Source: Deroplatys truncata (taxonomy: Eukaryota; Arthropoda; Insecta; Mantodea; Mantidae). Taken from it: a stretch of DNA of 64,000 nucleotides. The notes beneath the pieces were generated by a model, which saw nothing but the letters and a program-made list of their open reading frames with translations, was not told the origin of the DNA and searched no databases. This document shows positions 1 to 10,319 of this stretch, piece by piece. The stretch covers positions 54,434,067 through 54,498,066 of the forward strand of contig CM060983.1 in the NCBI GenBank assembly GCA_030765065.1, in the 5' to 3' direction. Within the stretch, counting starts at the first letter, position 1, and each line of letters starts with the position of its first letter. A program made the position numbers and the translations under genes.

Positions 1-235
1 CACTACGTGAATACGCAGGCGCATACTGTGGTACTGCCCCACCCTCACCCATGAATTCCTCTTTTTCCTTCTTTTCCTTCCGTTGGAGGAGTTTATAGTG
101 GGTATGACGGCTATTGGTGAGTCCAACACTCTCAGTCCCGACTCCCTTCAGGGATGGAGAAGTGATTAAGTCATTTTCTCCTCCGCTCGAAAAAATCATA
201 ATTGCAATTACAATTACGATGATAATAACAGGCAC
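1..235. other. Unassigned, possible SINE-like sequence
   Basis: No reading frame of note. The first 190 bases are GC-richer than what follows and loosely resemble the 3' ends of the tRNA-derived SINEs at 5.4 and 45.7 kb (phrases ending in GAGTCC). The resemblance is too weak for a firm call. Confidence 0.3.
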
Positions 236-376
236 ATATTTATTATAACAGATGCTGGAAATGTTCTTCTTCTCTATCCACATATATTTGGTATCTTCTC
301 AGGAAATTTGCATTCACACTCGAGAGTTGAATATTCGAAATTGAGTGAATTTCTCATCCGAAGTTTTCTTTTAGGT

Positions 377-2435
377 TGAGGCAGTATTTTTAACACTTAA
401 ATAATTTCAGTCAAATTATATAATATGTAAATTTAATAACAGCCCGCCTTGAAGCAATATGTGTATGTAGTAATTTGTAAAATGTATGTAACAGTCATTG
501 CAAATGCTTATATTATTGTAAACATGTTCAATAATGTTATATGAATGCATTACGTAATTTAATAATGTAGGAGCTGTGAGAATAATAAGTTAAAAGTTGC
601 TAACAATGAGGTAACAATGAAGCAACCTTGAGGCAATAATGAGTTTGAAAGTTTAACAATACTACTTATGATTCTTGGAAGCAATAATGTAATTTTAGTG
701 GCAGTTTAAAAAATAGCCAATCAACAACCAGAAAAAGCTTTATTTAAATAAAGGTATTCTATTGAATTAGGAATAGCCAATCAGAGACTTCAAATACAGA
801 AATTTTCAACTTCAGACCTGCAGACAGTGCTCATAACTGGATGCGTTGCTTGTGCGTCCTCGAGAGATTTAATACGTATTCTTGTGAGACGAAAAATAAG
901 TTTACGTATTAAAAATGTAATTAATGAATAGCTCTCCATATCAGTAAAGTGTTATTTAAATCGCATCAAGCATTAATAAAAGGAGTGAAATAAAATTATA
1001 ACCTGTGTAAGCCTACATTGTTGTCGCATCACAACCTACTAAGTGAAACGTGTCTCTAAAATAAATACTGATGCAGCCGAGGCAACCATAAATATATAAT
1101 GCTTAAAGAAGCAGTTAAATTACAAAGTTAATATTTTTTTAAAACTTGGGGCAAAGGCCACCTGAAAGTACATTTGGGGCAAAGGCCACCTGAAAGTACA
1201 TTTGGAGCGAAGGCTACCCGAAAGTGGGTACTATACGTGCGGTTGCAACTACTACAAGTTCGGCTCCCCAACACTTAAATATAATACAACTCCTTCAATA
1301 CACCTACTTCAAATTGACGCCCAAAGCGTGGTGCAAATTGAAGTAGTTCAAATTCTTCAACCGTTTTAGTTTATTGTTGTTGAAGTTTTGCTGTTGATGT
1401 TAGCCACACGTTTGGGAAACCAACTTGAAGTAGTTATTGTCTTGGAGTTTATTTATTTAATCAGCTCCATGTATGAACGTCAATTTTGAAGTGGATTATT
1501 TGTTACGTAATATGCTACTACGTATGAGAAGCTGATATTTGAAGATGTATTTTTGTTGTTACGCTCCAAGTTTTAAAATATTATATTAACATTGTTATTA
1601 AACTGCTTCTATAGGTAGTATTTATGTATATGTTTGCCTCGGCTGCGTCAGTCTTACTTTAGAGACATGTTTCTCTTAATCAGGGCGTGGTACGACAAGA
1701 ATGTAGGCTTACACAGATTTAAGGTTTAAATTCACTTCTTTTTATTAATCCTTGAAACAAACTAAATAGCACTACACTGATATCAAGAGCTGTGAGATTC
1801 GTTTAATACTTGCACTTCGTTAACGCGTGCACTTAATTTTCGTTTCACACGAATACGTAATATTACTTTAGAGAACACATCTTCCATCCGGTCACTACCA
1901 AGGTCTGCAGGCAACTGAACATATTTCAACCGTGTAAACTTATAATTTTTTGTATTTCAGGTCTCTGATTAGCTATTCCTAGTCCAATAGAGTACCTGCA
2001 ATTTACTAAAGCTTATTCTGGCTGTTGATTGGCTATTTTAAACTGTCACAAATTTACATTATTGCTGCCCTAATCATGACTAGTAGTATTCAAACTCTCA
2101 AACTCATTATTGCCTCAAGGTTACCTCATTGTTACCTCATTGTTAGCAACCTTAAACTTATTATACTCACAGCTCTTACGTTATTAAATTACATAATGCA
2201 TTCACATAACATTATTGAACATGTTTACAATAATATAAGCATATGAAATGACTGTTACATCCATTTTACAAATTATTACATACATATTGCTTCAAGGCGG
2301 GCTGTTATTGAAAGTATGTATTATATAGTTCAAGTGTTAAAAATACTGCCTCAAAATAACGCAAAGATAACATCTTCTTCAAACTGGCTTTCCATATGTA
2401 GCAACAACAACGTAAAGACAATACAAACTACTTCA
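377..2435 (+). mobile_element. Solo LTR, family A copy 1, interrupted by copy 2
   Basis: Begins TGAGGCAG and ends ACTTCA. The 4-bp duplication AGGT is at 373-376 and 2436-2439. Net length without the inserted copy 2 and its extra AAAT is about 1,040 bp. U3-like CCAAT boxes (near 717 and 776) and AATAAA (near 975) fit a retroelement LTR. From about 1146 the 3' end is an array of units starting TTGGGGC, TTGGAGC, TTCGGCTC and TTGACGCCC; it resumes after copy 2 at 2358-2435. No internal retroelement coding sequence is attached. Confidence 0.88.
1339..2353 (-). mobile_element. Solo LTR, family A copy 2, nested in copy 1
   Basis: Inverted relative to copy 1: starts TGAAGTAG (the reverse of the ...ACTTCA terminus) and ends CTGCCTCA. 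The duplication AAAT is at 1335-1338 and 2354-2357. It is 1,015 bp long and landed inside the tandem array of copy 1. The pair looks superficially like a foldback element, but the two separate target duplications show two sequential solo-LTR loci. Confidence 0.88.
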
Positions 2436-2671
2436 AGGTCTTACAGTGTATGGGGATTTGTTGCATACACATTATTTTCATGTGATCACCAGAGCCGTGT
2501 CTAAATTAACGTAACTGCATTTGGCGAAATGATACAGAGTAATTGATCCACACTTAATTCATTACTCTGACGATGCATGGTTCCACTTTATGACTGTTTC
2601 GTCCCAAAATAACAGATTTTAGAGTACAGAGAAACCCGATTTTGAATGACGCGGAAATTGGTGTGTATTTT

Positions 2672-3494
2672 TACTTTCTCTATTACGTATAGTAGGGGAA
2701 GTATAGCAATCCACCCAAAAATTCGTTACGGAGATTTCACCGGAAATACATTTTTTGAGGCCCCCTGAATCCTAAAAAATGCATTTTTGGAAACATGTCC
2801 GTGTGTGTGTCTGTGAACAGCATAACTCAGAAACGAACAGTCGGATAAACACTAAACTTGGTATTTAGGTTCATTATCTTCCAGAGATGCGACACGAAGG
2901 TTTTCAAGAAAATACCTCCACCCCATATTACCCTTTACATGCAACATTTTTCGAAAATTTTAATTTTTTCTAAAATGGCTCTAAAGATTTTGATTAATAT
3001 ATCATATGTTTAAGATATTTTCATGACAAATGAAATGCATATCTCGAATTTTCTAGGAATGTCTGCAAAAGTATTCTTCATTGTGAACGACTTATGCATA
3101 ACTGGTAAACCGTAACAGATAGACAAAATTTTACTGCACAAAGAAATGTAGATCGCGTTAAAATACACAATTTATGTCATATACATTTTTTTGTTGGGTG
3201 AACCATTTTCGAGATATTGCTTGTTATTCCCTTAAATATTCTAACACATTTTCTCAAATTCGTGATTCAATTTTTTTGTCCTGGATACAAGAGAATGAAA
3301 TACTTTACATAGCAACCAGTGCTTCAAATATTTGACTATCGCTTAAAGGCTAGCGATTCCCTTGCATCTACAAGAAAATTAGTAATAAGATTGTCATCTC
3401 GATATCTCGATTAACATGAAGCATATGGAGAATAAGCGTTTGTAAAAATAGTTTGTACAAGAGTGGAGGAAGTCATGTGTGTGTAACACATCAG
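2672..3494 (+). mobile_element. Family B element copy, inserted in a T run
   Basis: Starts ACTTTCTCTA and ends near GTAACACATCAG. A short GT tract sits near 2803, followed by the family hallmark CATAACTCAGAAACGAACAG. It is inserted where the host transposase has a run of Ts, with about five Ts on each side. It has no coding capacity. Confidence 0.82.
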
Positions 3495-3748
3495 AGTTTT
3501 TGAGCAAACAGTACATACAGAGAGGTGCAGGAATTTCCTACTGACACAATTTTTTGAACAGTTGACTGAGTTGAATGTATGTCTGGATTTTTCCCACGTC
3601 TCTTTTATCGCGCATACAGCCGATGGGTCGTTAAATTTAATTCAGGAAGTTTTTGAAGATAGGATAATTAGTAAAGGCTTATGTCTCTTGCGATCCTCTA
3701 ATTTAGCTCTATGCGATTTTTGTCTATGGGGCAACTTGAAAAAAAAGT

Positions 3749-4687
3749 TCTGATGTGTTACTCACATGACTTTCTCTACTCTTGTACAAATTATTTTTCA
3801 TATTAATCGAGATAAACATTTGCGGAAACGGCCTTTGACATGCAAAGAGAATTACATTTTACAAATAGCGACCAGTTCTAAAAATATTTGACTATCACTT
3901 AAGGCCTACTATGTTCCCCTTGTTTTGTATTTGTAAGGGCAATATAGAAATATAGTAGCCTTTAAGCACATACATATCTCTTAATAGCTGGTTGCTAGGT
4001 GCAGCACCATTTCCTTTGCCACAGATTAATACTCTTTGCATATCCAAGACATAAAAATGAATAACGAATTCCCATTTGAGAAAATAAGTATTGAAAAATT
4101 TAAGGGAATAACAAGCAATATCTGGAAAATGGTTCACTCAACAAAAAAATGTATATGACATAAATTGTCTATTTGAACGCGATCTACATTTTTTGTGCAC
4201 TAAAAGTTTGTCTATCTCTTATGGTTTACCAGTTATGCAAAGTTCATTCACAATGAAGATCACTATTGAAGATATTCCCAGAAAATTCAAGATATACATT
4301 TTATTTGTCATGAAAACATCTTAAACATATGATATTTTAATCAAAATCGCTAGAACCATCTTTGATAAAATTAAAATTTTCGAAAAATGTTCCATGTAAA
4401 GCGTAATCTGCGATGGGGGGATTTTCTTGAAAACCTTCGTGTCGCATCTCTGGAAGATACTGATCCTAAATACCAGTGTTTAGTGTGTTTATCCGACTGT
4501 TCGTTTCTGAATTATGCTGTTCACAGACACACACACACACACACACACTCACACGGACATGTTTCCAAAAATGTTTTTTTTAGATTCAGAGGACCTCAAA
4601 ACATATATTTCCCGTGAAATCTCGGTATCGAATTTTTGGGTGGAATACAATACTTCCCCTACTTACTATACGTATTAGAGAAAGTAA
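3749..4687 (-). mobile_element. Family B element copy, inverted
   Basis: Reverse-oriented copy from TCTGATGTG to TAGAGAAAGT. It includes an (AC)n tract at about 4530-4551 and the block before ACTTTCTCTAC seen in all copies. Short reading frames rich in THTHTH come from the microsatellite and are not genes. Confidence 0.82.
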
Positions 4688-4835
4688 TAACGTGCATCCG
4701 ACAAACCCCCATACATTGGCAGTGCTAAAATCACTCAGGCTACAAAATCACTCAGTTTGGATAATGAACCGTCAAATGTAAACAGAAATTTCCTGAGAAG
4801 ATGCCGGAAGGTCGTCATTTTGTGATAAGCTATGT

Positions 4836-5065
4836 GATTATCATTGTGATTGTAACTATAACTAAGAGAACGTGAAGCGGTTGTGGGGATTTTATAGTTA
4901 CCTGTTTTAGAGGTAGATCGAGCCGAGGCGGCCGGTGCCCGAGCGGCGTTGCGGCGGCCACAATGTGAGGGAAAAGCACTGTAAATGGTGATCCTGAATC
5001 ACTTTCCTCTTTGTTCGAATAGGCAACTACAGTGACATCAGGGGTGGCAAAATATCTCTGCTGTT
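4836..5065. other. Unassigned
   Basis: Sequence between the transposase relic and a SINE. A GC-rich stretch at 4910-4970 has no feature I can name. Confidence 0.4.
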
Positions 5066-5080
5066 TTATCATTATGTTAC

Positions 5081-5519
5081 CGAACGGGATGGTTCAGGCG
5101 GCAACATCAGGAGGTCGTGGGTTCGATTTCCGGGGCCGACCTTCCTGGTTTTTTCGAGGTTTCTTCGGGTCTCTAGGCGAATTTGAGAAGGTTAATTACA
5201 TTTTCCCAATTTCCTGTCGCTCCATTTCAGCTCCATTCTCATTTTACTTCACCTTTCATCTGCTGGGGTTACAAGTGTCGGCGGAGGTCTCGGCGTAGCA
5301 TGGCAGGGAAAAAGGATGCTTTCTGGAATATTTCGACCCAAAATGAGGATGATTTCCGAGTTCCGGGTCCCCCATAGGATGTGCAAGCCCGCAGGGGGGA
5401 AGGGCACTCTGTCTCCTCTCATCTCCACCTCCCTCTCCGGGGCTCCCCGTTACTGACCTAGACACAAAAGATCTCCATATGTGGAGCTGCTAAGTCCCCC
5501 ACCGCTCCTAGTCCTAGCC
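5081..5519 (+). repeat. tRNA-derived SINE (SINE1)
   Basis: The head contains a box-A-like GATGGTTCAGGCGGC and a box-B-like GGGTTCGATTT, the internal polymerase III promoter elements. A C/T-rich body follows, ending in the family tail (GGAGCTGCTAAGTCC). Imperfect 15-bp flanking repeats TTATCATTATGTTAC (5066-5080) and TTATCAATACATTAC (5520-5534) delimit about 439 bp. Overlapping open frames run through non-coding SINE sequence. Confidence 0.75.
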
Positions 5520-5534
5520 TTATCAATACATTAC

Positions 5535-6051
5535 GTGGGCCTACTTGCTTCTCTTTCATTTATTTTATTTTAAAGCGTTTTGGTATTGCCTGAGACTATT
5601 ATTGCGTACGAGACAAGTGTATATGGTATACTATCCCTTTAGCTTCGATTGTTACATTGATCTGACGTAGTGTTTGAGTATTGTTAATTGTATACTTGGT
5701 ATTGTATTAAAGTGTTTATAATATGAATACTGATGTAATATTCTGTAATACATTACAGTATAATTATAGTAATATTACTGCATCAGACATCTGAAGAGTA
5801 CCAGTTAGGTTGCTGCTTTCACCTAAATATCCACAGTGTGCTTTGTGTAAGGGTGGTTAGGGCGGCGGGTTCATAACGAAGAGGTTCCGAGTGTGAATCT
5901 CGCTCCGGATAACGGTTTTATATCTGGAATACGTACCCTACTATATGTATACAGAGCCACAATTCGTAACTGATTGAAATATGTACTACCCTTGAAACAC
6001 CTGCATTATAAAACCATTATTACCGGCGCACCTTGCTAAACAACGAGGTAT
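5535..6051. other. Unassigned, with a SINE2-like head near 5847-5920
   Basis: No coding evidence. At 5847-5920 a tRNA-like stretch (GGTTAGGGCGGCGGG, then GAGGTTCCGAGTGTGAATCTC) resembles the head of the SINE2 copies at 13.8 and 17.1 kb, but no SINE body follows clearly. Confidence 0.4.
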
Positions 6052-6055
6052 GTAT

Positions 6056-6996
6056 TCAGGGCAGTATTTTTAACACTTAAATAATATCAGTCTAATTATA
6101 TAATATATAAATTGAATAACAGCCCGCCTTAAAGCAATATGTGTATAAATAATACATAAAATGTATGTAACAGTCATTGTATTATGTTTATATTATTATG
6201 TACATGTATAATAATGTTATGTGAATGTATTGCGTAATTTAATAATGTAGGAGCTGTGAGAATAGAAGCCGAAAGTTTCTAACAATGAGGTAACAATCAG
6301 ATAACCTTGAGGCGATAATGAATTAGTAAGTTTAATAATGCTACTAGTAATTCTTGGAACAATAGTGTAATATATAAAACAGTTTATAAATATCCAATCA
6401 AAAACTAGAAGAAGCTTAAGTTAAATAAAAGTATTCTATTGGAGTAGGATTAGACAATCAGAGACTTGAAATAGAGAAATTCACAAATTTAAGCGGTAAA
6501 CGCCAGACGCTAGACGGCAGCGTACATGAGTAGTTCATTCGCTCGGTACGTATCCAGTGTGAGACGAAAATTCATTGCGGCGAGAAATTTAAAAAGTTTA
6601 CGTGTTAAAAAGTGCAAGTAAATATTAAATAATATCTCAGCTCTCTATATCAGTGATGTGTTATTTAATCGTGTGGAGGATTAATAAAAGGAATGAAGTA
6701 AAAATTATATTTTGTGTAAGCCTATATTCTTTAGCCGCATCACCCCCTGCTAAGAGATACATGTTTCTACAAATTAATATTGACGCAGCCGAGGCAAACG
6801 TAAGTATATGTAATATTTAAAGAAACATTAAAACACAAAGTTGATTCCTAAACGTTGGGGCGAAGGCCACCGAAAAGTGAACGTTGGGTTGAAGGTCACC
6901 GAAAACGTTGTACCATACGTGGAACAATACAATACAACCTACTCCAATTTGGCGCCTAAACGTGGCGCTAATAAAGTAAACAATATTACTTTCTCA
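6056..6996 (+). mobile_element. Solo LTR, family A copy 3
   Basis: Length 941 bp. The 5' terminus is mutated (TCAGGGCAG instead of TGAGGCAG); the 3' end is TTTCTCA. The 4-bp duplication GTAT is at 6052-6055 and 6997-7000. The 3' array (from about 6853) has two TTGGG-type units, an ACGTGG unit, and one unit, TTGGCGCCTAAACGTGGCGC, that is very close to a tRNA-Lys PBS. Confidence 0.85.
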
Positions 6997-7005
6997 GTAT
7001 GCAGT

Positions 7006-8183
7006 CCCAGAAATACCCGACCTGACGTATACATAGCGGTTGTTGTTTCAAACAAATGACTATGGTAGAAAGTACCACGCTTAGAAAGCTCAAGTTTGAA
7101 GTTTGGCGATGCTACGTTGTTTAGTAATTGTTTGGCAGCCATTAATAGAGAACTCTCTCAGCGAATTTGTAAACATGAATAAAACTGGCCATCGTTATGT
7201 GATACAATACTTTCATTTGAAAGGTCTTAGTCCAACTAATATTAAAGCTGAGCTAGATTCTACTCAGGGGAAGTCTGCTCCTTCGTTTACAACAGTAAAA
7301 TTTTGGGTGGCAGAGTTTAAGCGAGGCCGTACGAGCTGCCAAGACGAACATTGCAGTGGTCGACCAAATGAGGTGACCACGCCAGAAATTGTGAAGAAAA
7401 TCCACAAAATGGTATTGGATGACCGTCGACTGAAAGTGCGCGGGCTAGCAGACATTGTAGACATTTCAAAAAGTGCTATACATAACACACTAACTGAGAA
7501 TTTAGACTTGAGAAACCTGTGCGCAAGATGGGTGCCGTGTTTACTCACAATGGAACAAAAGCAGCGTCGTGAGGATGTTTCAGTCGAGTGTTTGGCGATG
7601 TTTCGCTGCAATACAAGATTTTTTGCGTCGATGTATAAACATGGATCAAACATGCGTCCATCACTTCACACCTGAGACGAAGGAACAGAAAAACAGTGGA
7701 TTGAAAGGGGAGAATCGGCTCCAAAGAAGGGGAAGGCTTCCATCTGAAGGCAAGGTCATGGCGTCAATGGCAAGTATTATACAAACTTATTGCAGCGTTT
7801 GAATGATGAAATCAAGCATAAACGTCCACATTTAGCGAAAAAGAAAGTTTTGTTCATCAAGACAATGCACCAGTTCACACATGCATTATCGCCATGGCCA
7901 AAATCAGTGAGTTACAGTTCTAATTGCTTCCTCGTGCATCATATTTGCCAGATTTAGCCCCCTCTGATTATTTTCTGTTTCCAAAGCTGGTGGTAAAAGA
8001 TTTGCCAACAATGAGTTGATGGCTATTTTGCAGAACTCGACGGTTCTCACTATAAGCACGGTATCGAAGATATTGAACATCGCTGGGAAAAATGTATAGA
8101 GCTGAAAGGTGACTATGTAAAGAAATAAATATGTTTTTTCACCAAAATGTTTGTGTTTTCTTAGTTAGGTCGGGTACTTCTGG
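7006..8183 (+). mobile_element. mariner transposon, inactive
   Basis: About 1.18 kb bounded by inverted repeats: left CCAGAAATACCCGACCTGAC (7007-7026), right GTTAGGTCGGGTACTTCTGG (8164-8183), with two differences. A TA follows the right end, but the left flank reads TC, so the TA target duplication is not perfect. It lies a few bases downstream of LTR-A copy 3. Length and terminal structure fit arthropod mariner elements. Confidence 0.85.
7175..8128 (+). pseudogene. mariner transposase pseudogene
   Basis: The open N-terminal part runs from MNKTGHRYVIQYF through the helix-turn-helix region (SPTNIKAELD, FTTVKFWVAEFKRGR) and the linker WVPCLLTMEQK, a mariner-family hallmark, before a frameshift near 7610. 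The first catalytic Asp block survives as NMDQTCVHHFTPET in the next frame. About 90 bp around 7770-7795 look deleted. The second Asp (HQDNAP) near 7857 follows another frameshift. The third is in YLPDLAPSDYFLF near 7950. The frame ends at a TAA after KGDYVKK (about 8113-8128). A DD34D transposase, clearly non-functional. Confidence 0.87.
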
Positions 8184-8658
8184 TACAGCCGTCGTACATC
8201 TCCAAGGAGTGGAATGGGATTTGGGAAAATCATGTATTACTTTAGACATTAAGTAGAGCTAAAACATTCGTAATAGGCTTTCCTTGCTGAGGAGAACCTA
8301 AGGAAAACATGGCCTGCAGGCATTTGTGAATTTTCAGTATTCACAGTCGTCTACAGTTAGAGGGAAGGTATTTGCATTCGTCATATCAATCAACGGGTTG
8401 CCAACGTATTCCTCATAGTGTTCTGTCTTGGTCCCAAAACACTGAGGACGACGTCGCGCAATTTTTCCAAGCGTATACTTGGTGCTGAGGAATGGGAAAT
8501 TTGGTCTCCCTGTGGATTATATAACGCAGCTGATATGCTCAAACAACCTGACAGTCACTGATGAAAAAATCGATGAAAGACACAGCAAACTTAGCACGAA
8601 GTCTAACCAGGAATAGAAATTTATAAGCTGTCCTACCCAGTATTCTACTGTGCATTTA
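8184..8658. other. Unassigned
   Basis: No open frame longer than background, no repeat termini and no tRNA-like boxes seen. Confidence 0.4.
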
Positions 8659-8778
8659 TACTTTCCCTACTACCTACGTATTGTATTGCATTCCACCCAA
8701 AAATTCTATACAGACATTTGACCGGAGTTACATGTTTGAAGCTCCCAGAATTATATAAAGCATTTTTGAAAAAAAAAA
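8659..8778 (+). mobile_element. Family B head fragment
   Basis: About 120 bp of the B start (ACTTTCCCTACTAC, the CCACCCAAAAATTC block) ending at an A run. It abuts the tail end of an inverted B copy, giving a head-to-opposite-tail junction like the one at 18.99 kb. Confidence 0.7.
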
Positions 8779-8836
8779 TCTTGATGTGTTACGTTCACAT
8801 GACTTTCTCTACGCTCTATTGCTTTAGTGAATATAC

Positions 8837-9886
8837 TGAGGCAGTATTTTTAATACTTGGATAATTTCAATTGTATTATATAATATGTAAATTGAATAAC
8901 AGCCCGCCTTGAAGCACTATGTATATAATATTTTTTTAAAATGTATGTAACAGTGATTGCAAATGCTTATATTATTGTAAACATGTTTAATAATGTTATG
9001 TGAATACATTACATACTTTAATAATGTAAGAGCTGTGAGAATAATAAGTTTAACGTTGCTAACAATGAGGTAACCTTGAGGCAATAATGAGTTTGAGAGT
9101 TTAAATGTTACTAGTCATGATTAGAGCAACAATAATGTAAATATTGTGACAGTTTAAAAATAGCCAATCAACAGCTAGAAGAAGCTTTAGTAAAATGCAG
9201 ATATTCTATTGCACTAGGATTAGCCGATCCGAGACTTGAAATACAGGAGCTTACGGGTTTTGACGGTTGAAATATGTTCAGTTGCCTGCAGACCTTGGTA
9301 GTGTCCGAATGGAAGATGTGTTCTCTAAAGAAATATTACGTATTCGTGTGAATCGTAAAATATGCATACACGTTAACTAAGTGCAAGTATTAAGAATCTC
9401 TTAATATCAGTGTAGTGCTATTTAATTTGTGTCAAGGAATAATAAAAAGAAGTGAATTCTTGTCGCATCACGCCCTGATTAAGAGAAACGTGTCTCTAAA
9501 GTAAGACTGAAGCAACCGAGGCAAATACAAACAAATAATATCTATAGAAGCAATTTAATAATAGTAAAGTTAAATATATTTTTTAAACTTGGAGCGTAAC
9601 AACAAAAATACATCTTCAAATCAGCTTCTCATATGTAGCAGCATATTACCTAACAACAGTAACTATTACGTAAAAAACAATCTTCTTCAAATTAACGCCC
9701 AAAGCGTAGTGCAAACTTCAACAATAAAACACTTTCTTAAATTGGTTTCCCAAGTGTGGAAATAAATAAATAACTCCAACAACAATAAACTACAACAGTT
9801 GAAGAACAATACTTCTTCAAGTTGGCTTCCCAAGCGTGAGGCTAATAACTTAAGTAAATAAACAACGTAAAGATACTACAACTTCA
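8837..9886 (+). mobile_element. Solo LTR, family A copy 4 (best-preserved array)
   Basis: 1,050 bp, TGAGGCAG...ACTTCA, with ATAC at 8833-8836 and 9887-9890. CCAAT is at about 9164 and AATAAA at 9441. The 3' array has unit starts at about 9589, 9621, 9692, 9742 and 9822. Most units begin near TTGGCTTCCCAAGCGTG and are preceded by CTTCAAA or a close variant, so the LTR terminus ACTTCA recurs inside the array. The empty site reads as continuous family B sequence, independent proof of both boundaries. Confidence 0.92.
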
Positions 9887-10319
9887 ATACAAACTATTTC
9901 TACCTAAGCCTATTTCCTATCTACTTCATTTTAATCTAAATAAACCTTTACTGAAAGAGCTACATCACACATTTCGTTATAGATACAAAGCGAACAGCAA
10001 TATTCAAATGTTTAAGAACTGGACGCTAAATGCTGGCCTTAAAATTCCATACTGTTTCCATGCAATCGCGAGAAACAAGAAGTATAGGAGTGTAAAGGAA
10101 TGACAAGGAATTGAACAGTTTTATTTGAACCATTAATAACCAATATCTCGGAAACAGCTTATGCCACGAAAAAGTTATTTGAAGTAATTTGTGTGTTTTA
10201 AAGAGACCTAAATTTTTTCGTGATGTACGTTTCTGTCTATCGCTTAACGTTTACCAGTTAAACTTTGCACAAAATTTCATCCGAATGAAGAGGACTTTAC
10301 AGACTGTTCCTTGAAAATT

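Larger units (their letters stand above)
236..2505 (-). pseudogene. IS630/Tc1-like transposase C-terminus, split by nested LTRs
   Basis: On the minus strand, 2505-2436 reads through a segment with NNVYATNPHTL, and after the LTR insertion 376-236 continues with EIHSISNIQLSSVNANFL and ends EEEHFQHLL followed by stops. This is the C-terminal end of an insect DDE (IS630/Tc1-like) transposase. In-frame stops lie on both sides of the junction, so the gene is dead. LTR-A copy 1 (377-2435) sits inside it, flanked by AGGT on both sides; removing the LTR and one AGGT rejoins the frame. The family call comes from recognising C-terminal motifs, not from a search. Confidence 0.72.
2555..4835 (+). pseudogene. 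IS630/Tc1-like transposase split by two B elements
   Basis: Three collinear exon-like fragments. The first, 2555-2671, has SDDAWFHF (first catalytic Asp region) and GNWCVF. The second, 3495-3748, has FFEQLTEL, AHTADGSLNLIQEVFEDRI and NLALCDFCLWGNLKKK, the degraded third-acidic-residue block. The third, 4688-about 4835, has NPHTLAVLK and VNRNFLRRCRK from the C-terminus. Stops and frameshifts are present. The second acidic block is altered: the residues before AHTADG read FSHVSFI where the family has an FQQDG-like sequence. B elements of opposite orientation occupy 2672-3494 and 3749-4687. This is a dead copy of an arthropod DDE transposase; the exact subfamily (DD34E or DD37E) is not decided. 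Confidence 0.75.

Noticed and set aside
2025-2246. 73-codon frame
   Set aside because: It lies within the U3 of LTR-A copy 2, antisense to the LTR, and has no counterpart in other copies.
377-2435. Foldback or long-inverted-repeat DNA transposon (Galileo-like)
   Set aside because: Two separate 4-bp duplications fit two nested solo LTRs, and most other copies are single with their own duplications.
3749-4687. Canonical Helitron
   Set aside because: There is no CTRR 3' end and no Rep/helicase. Only a looser Helentron-associated (HINE-like) analogy remains, and it is unproven.
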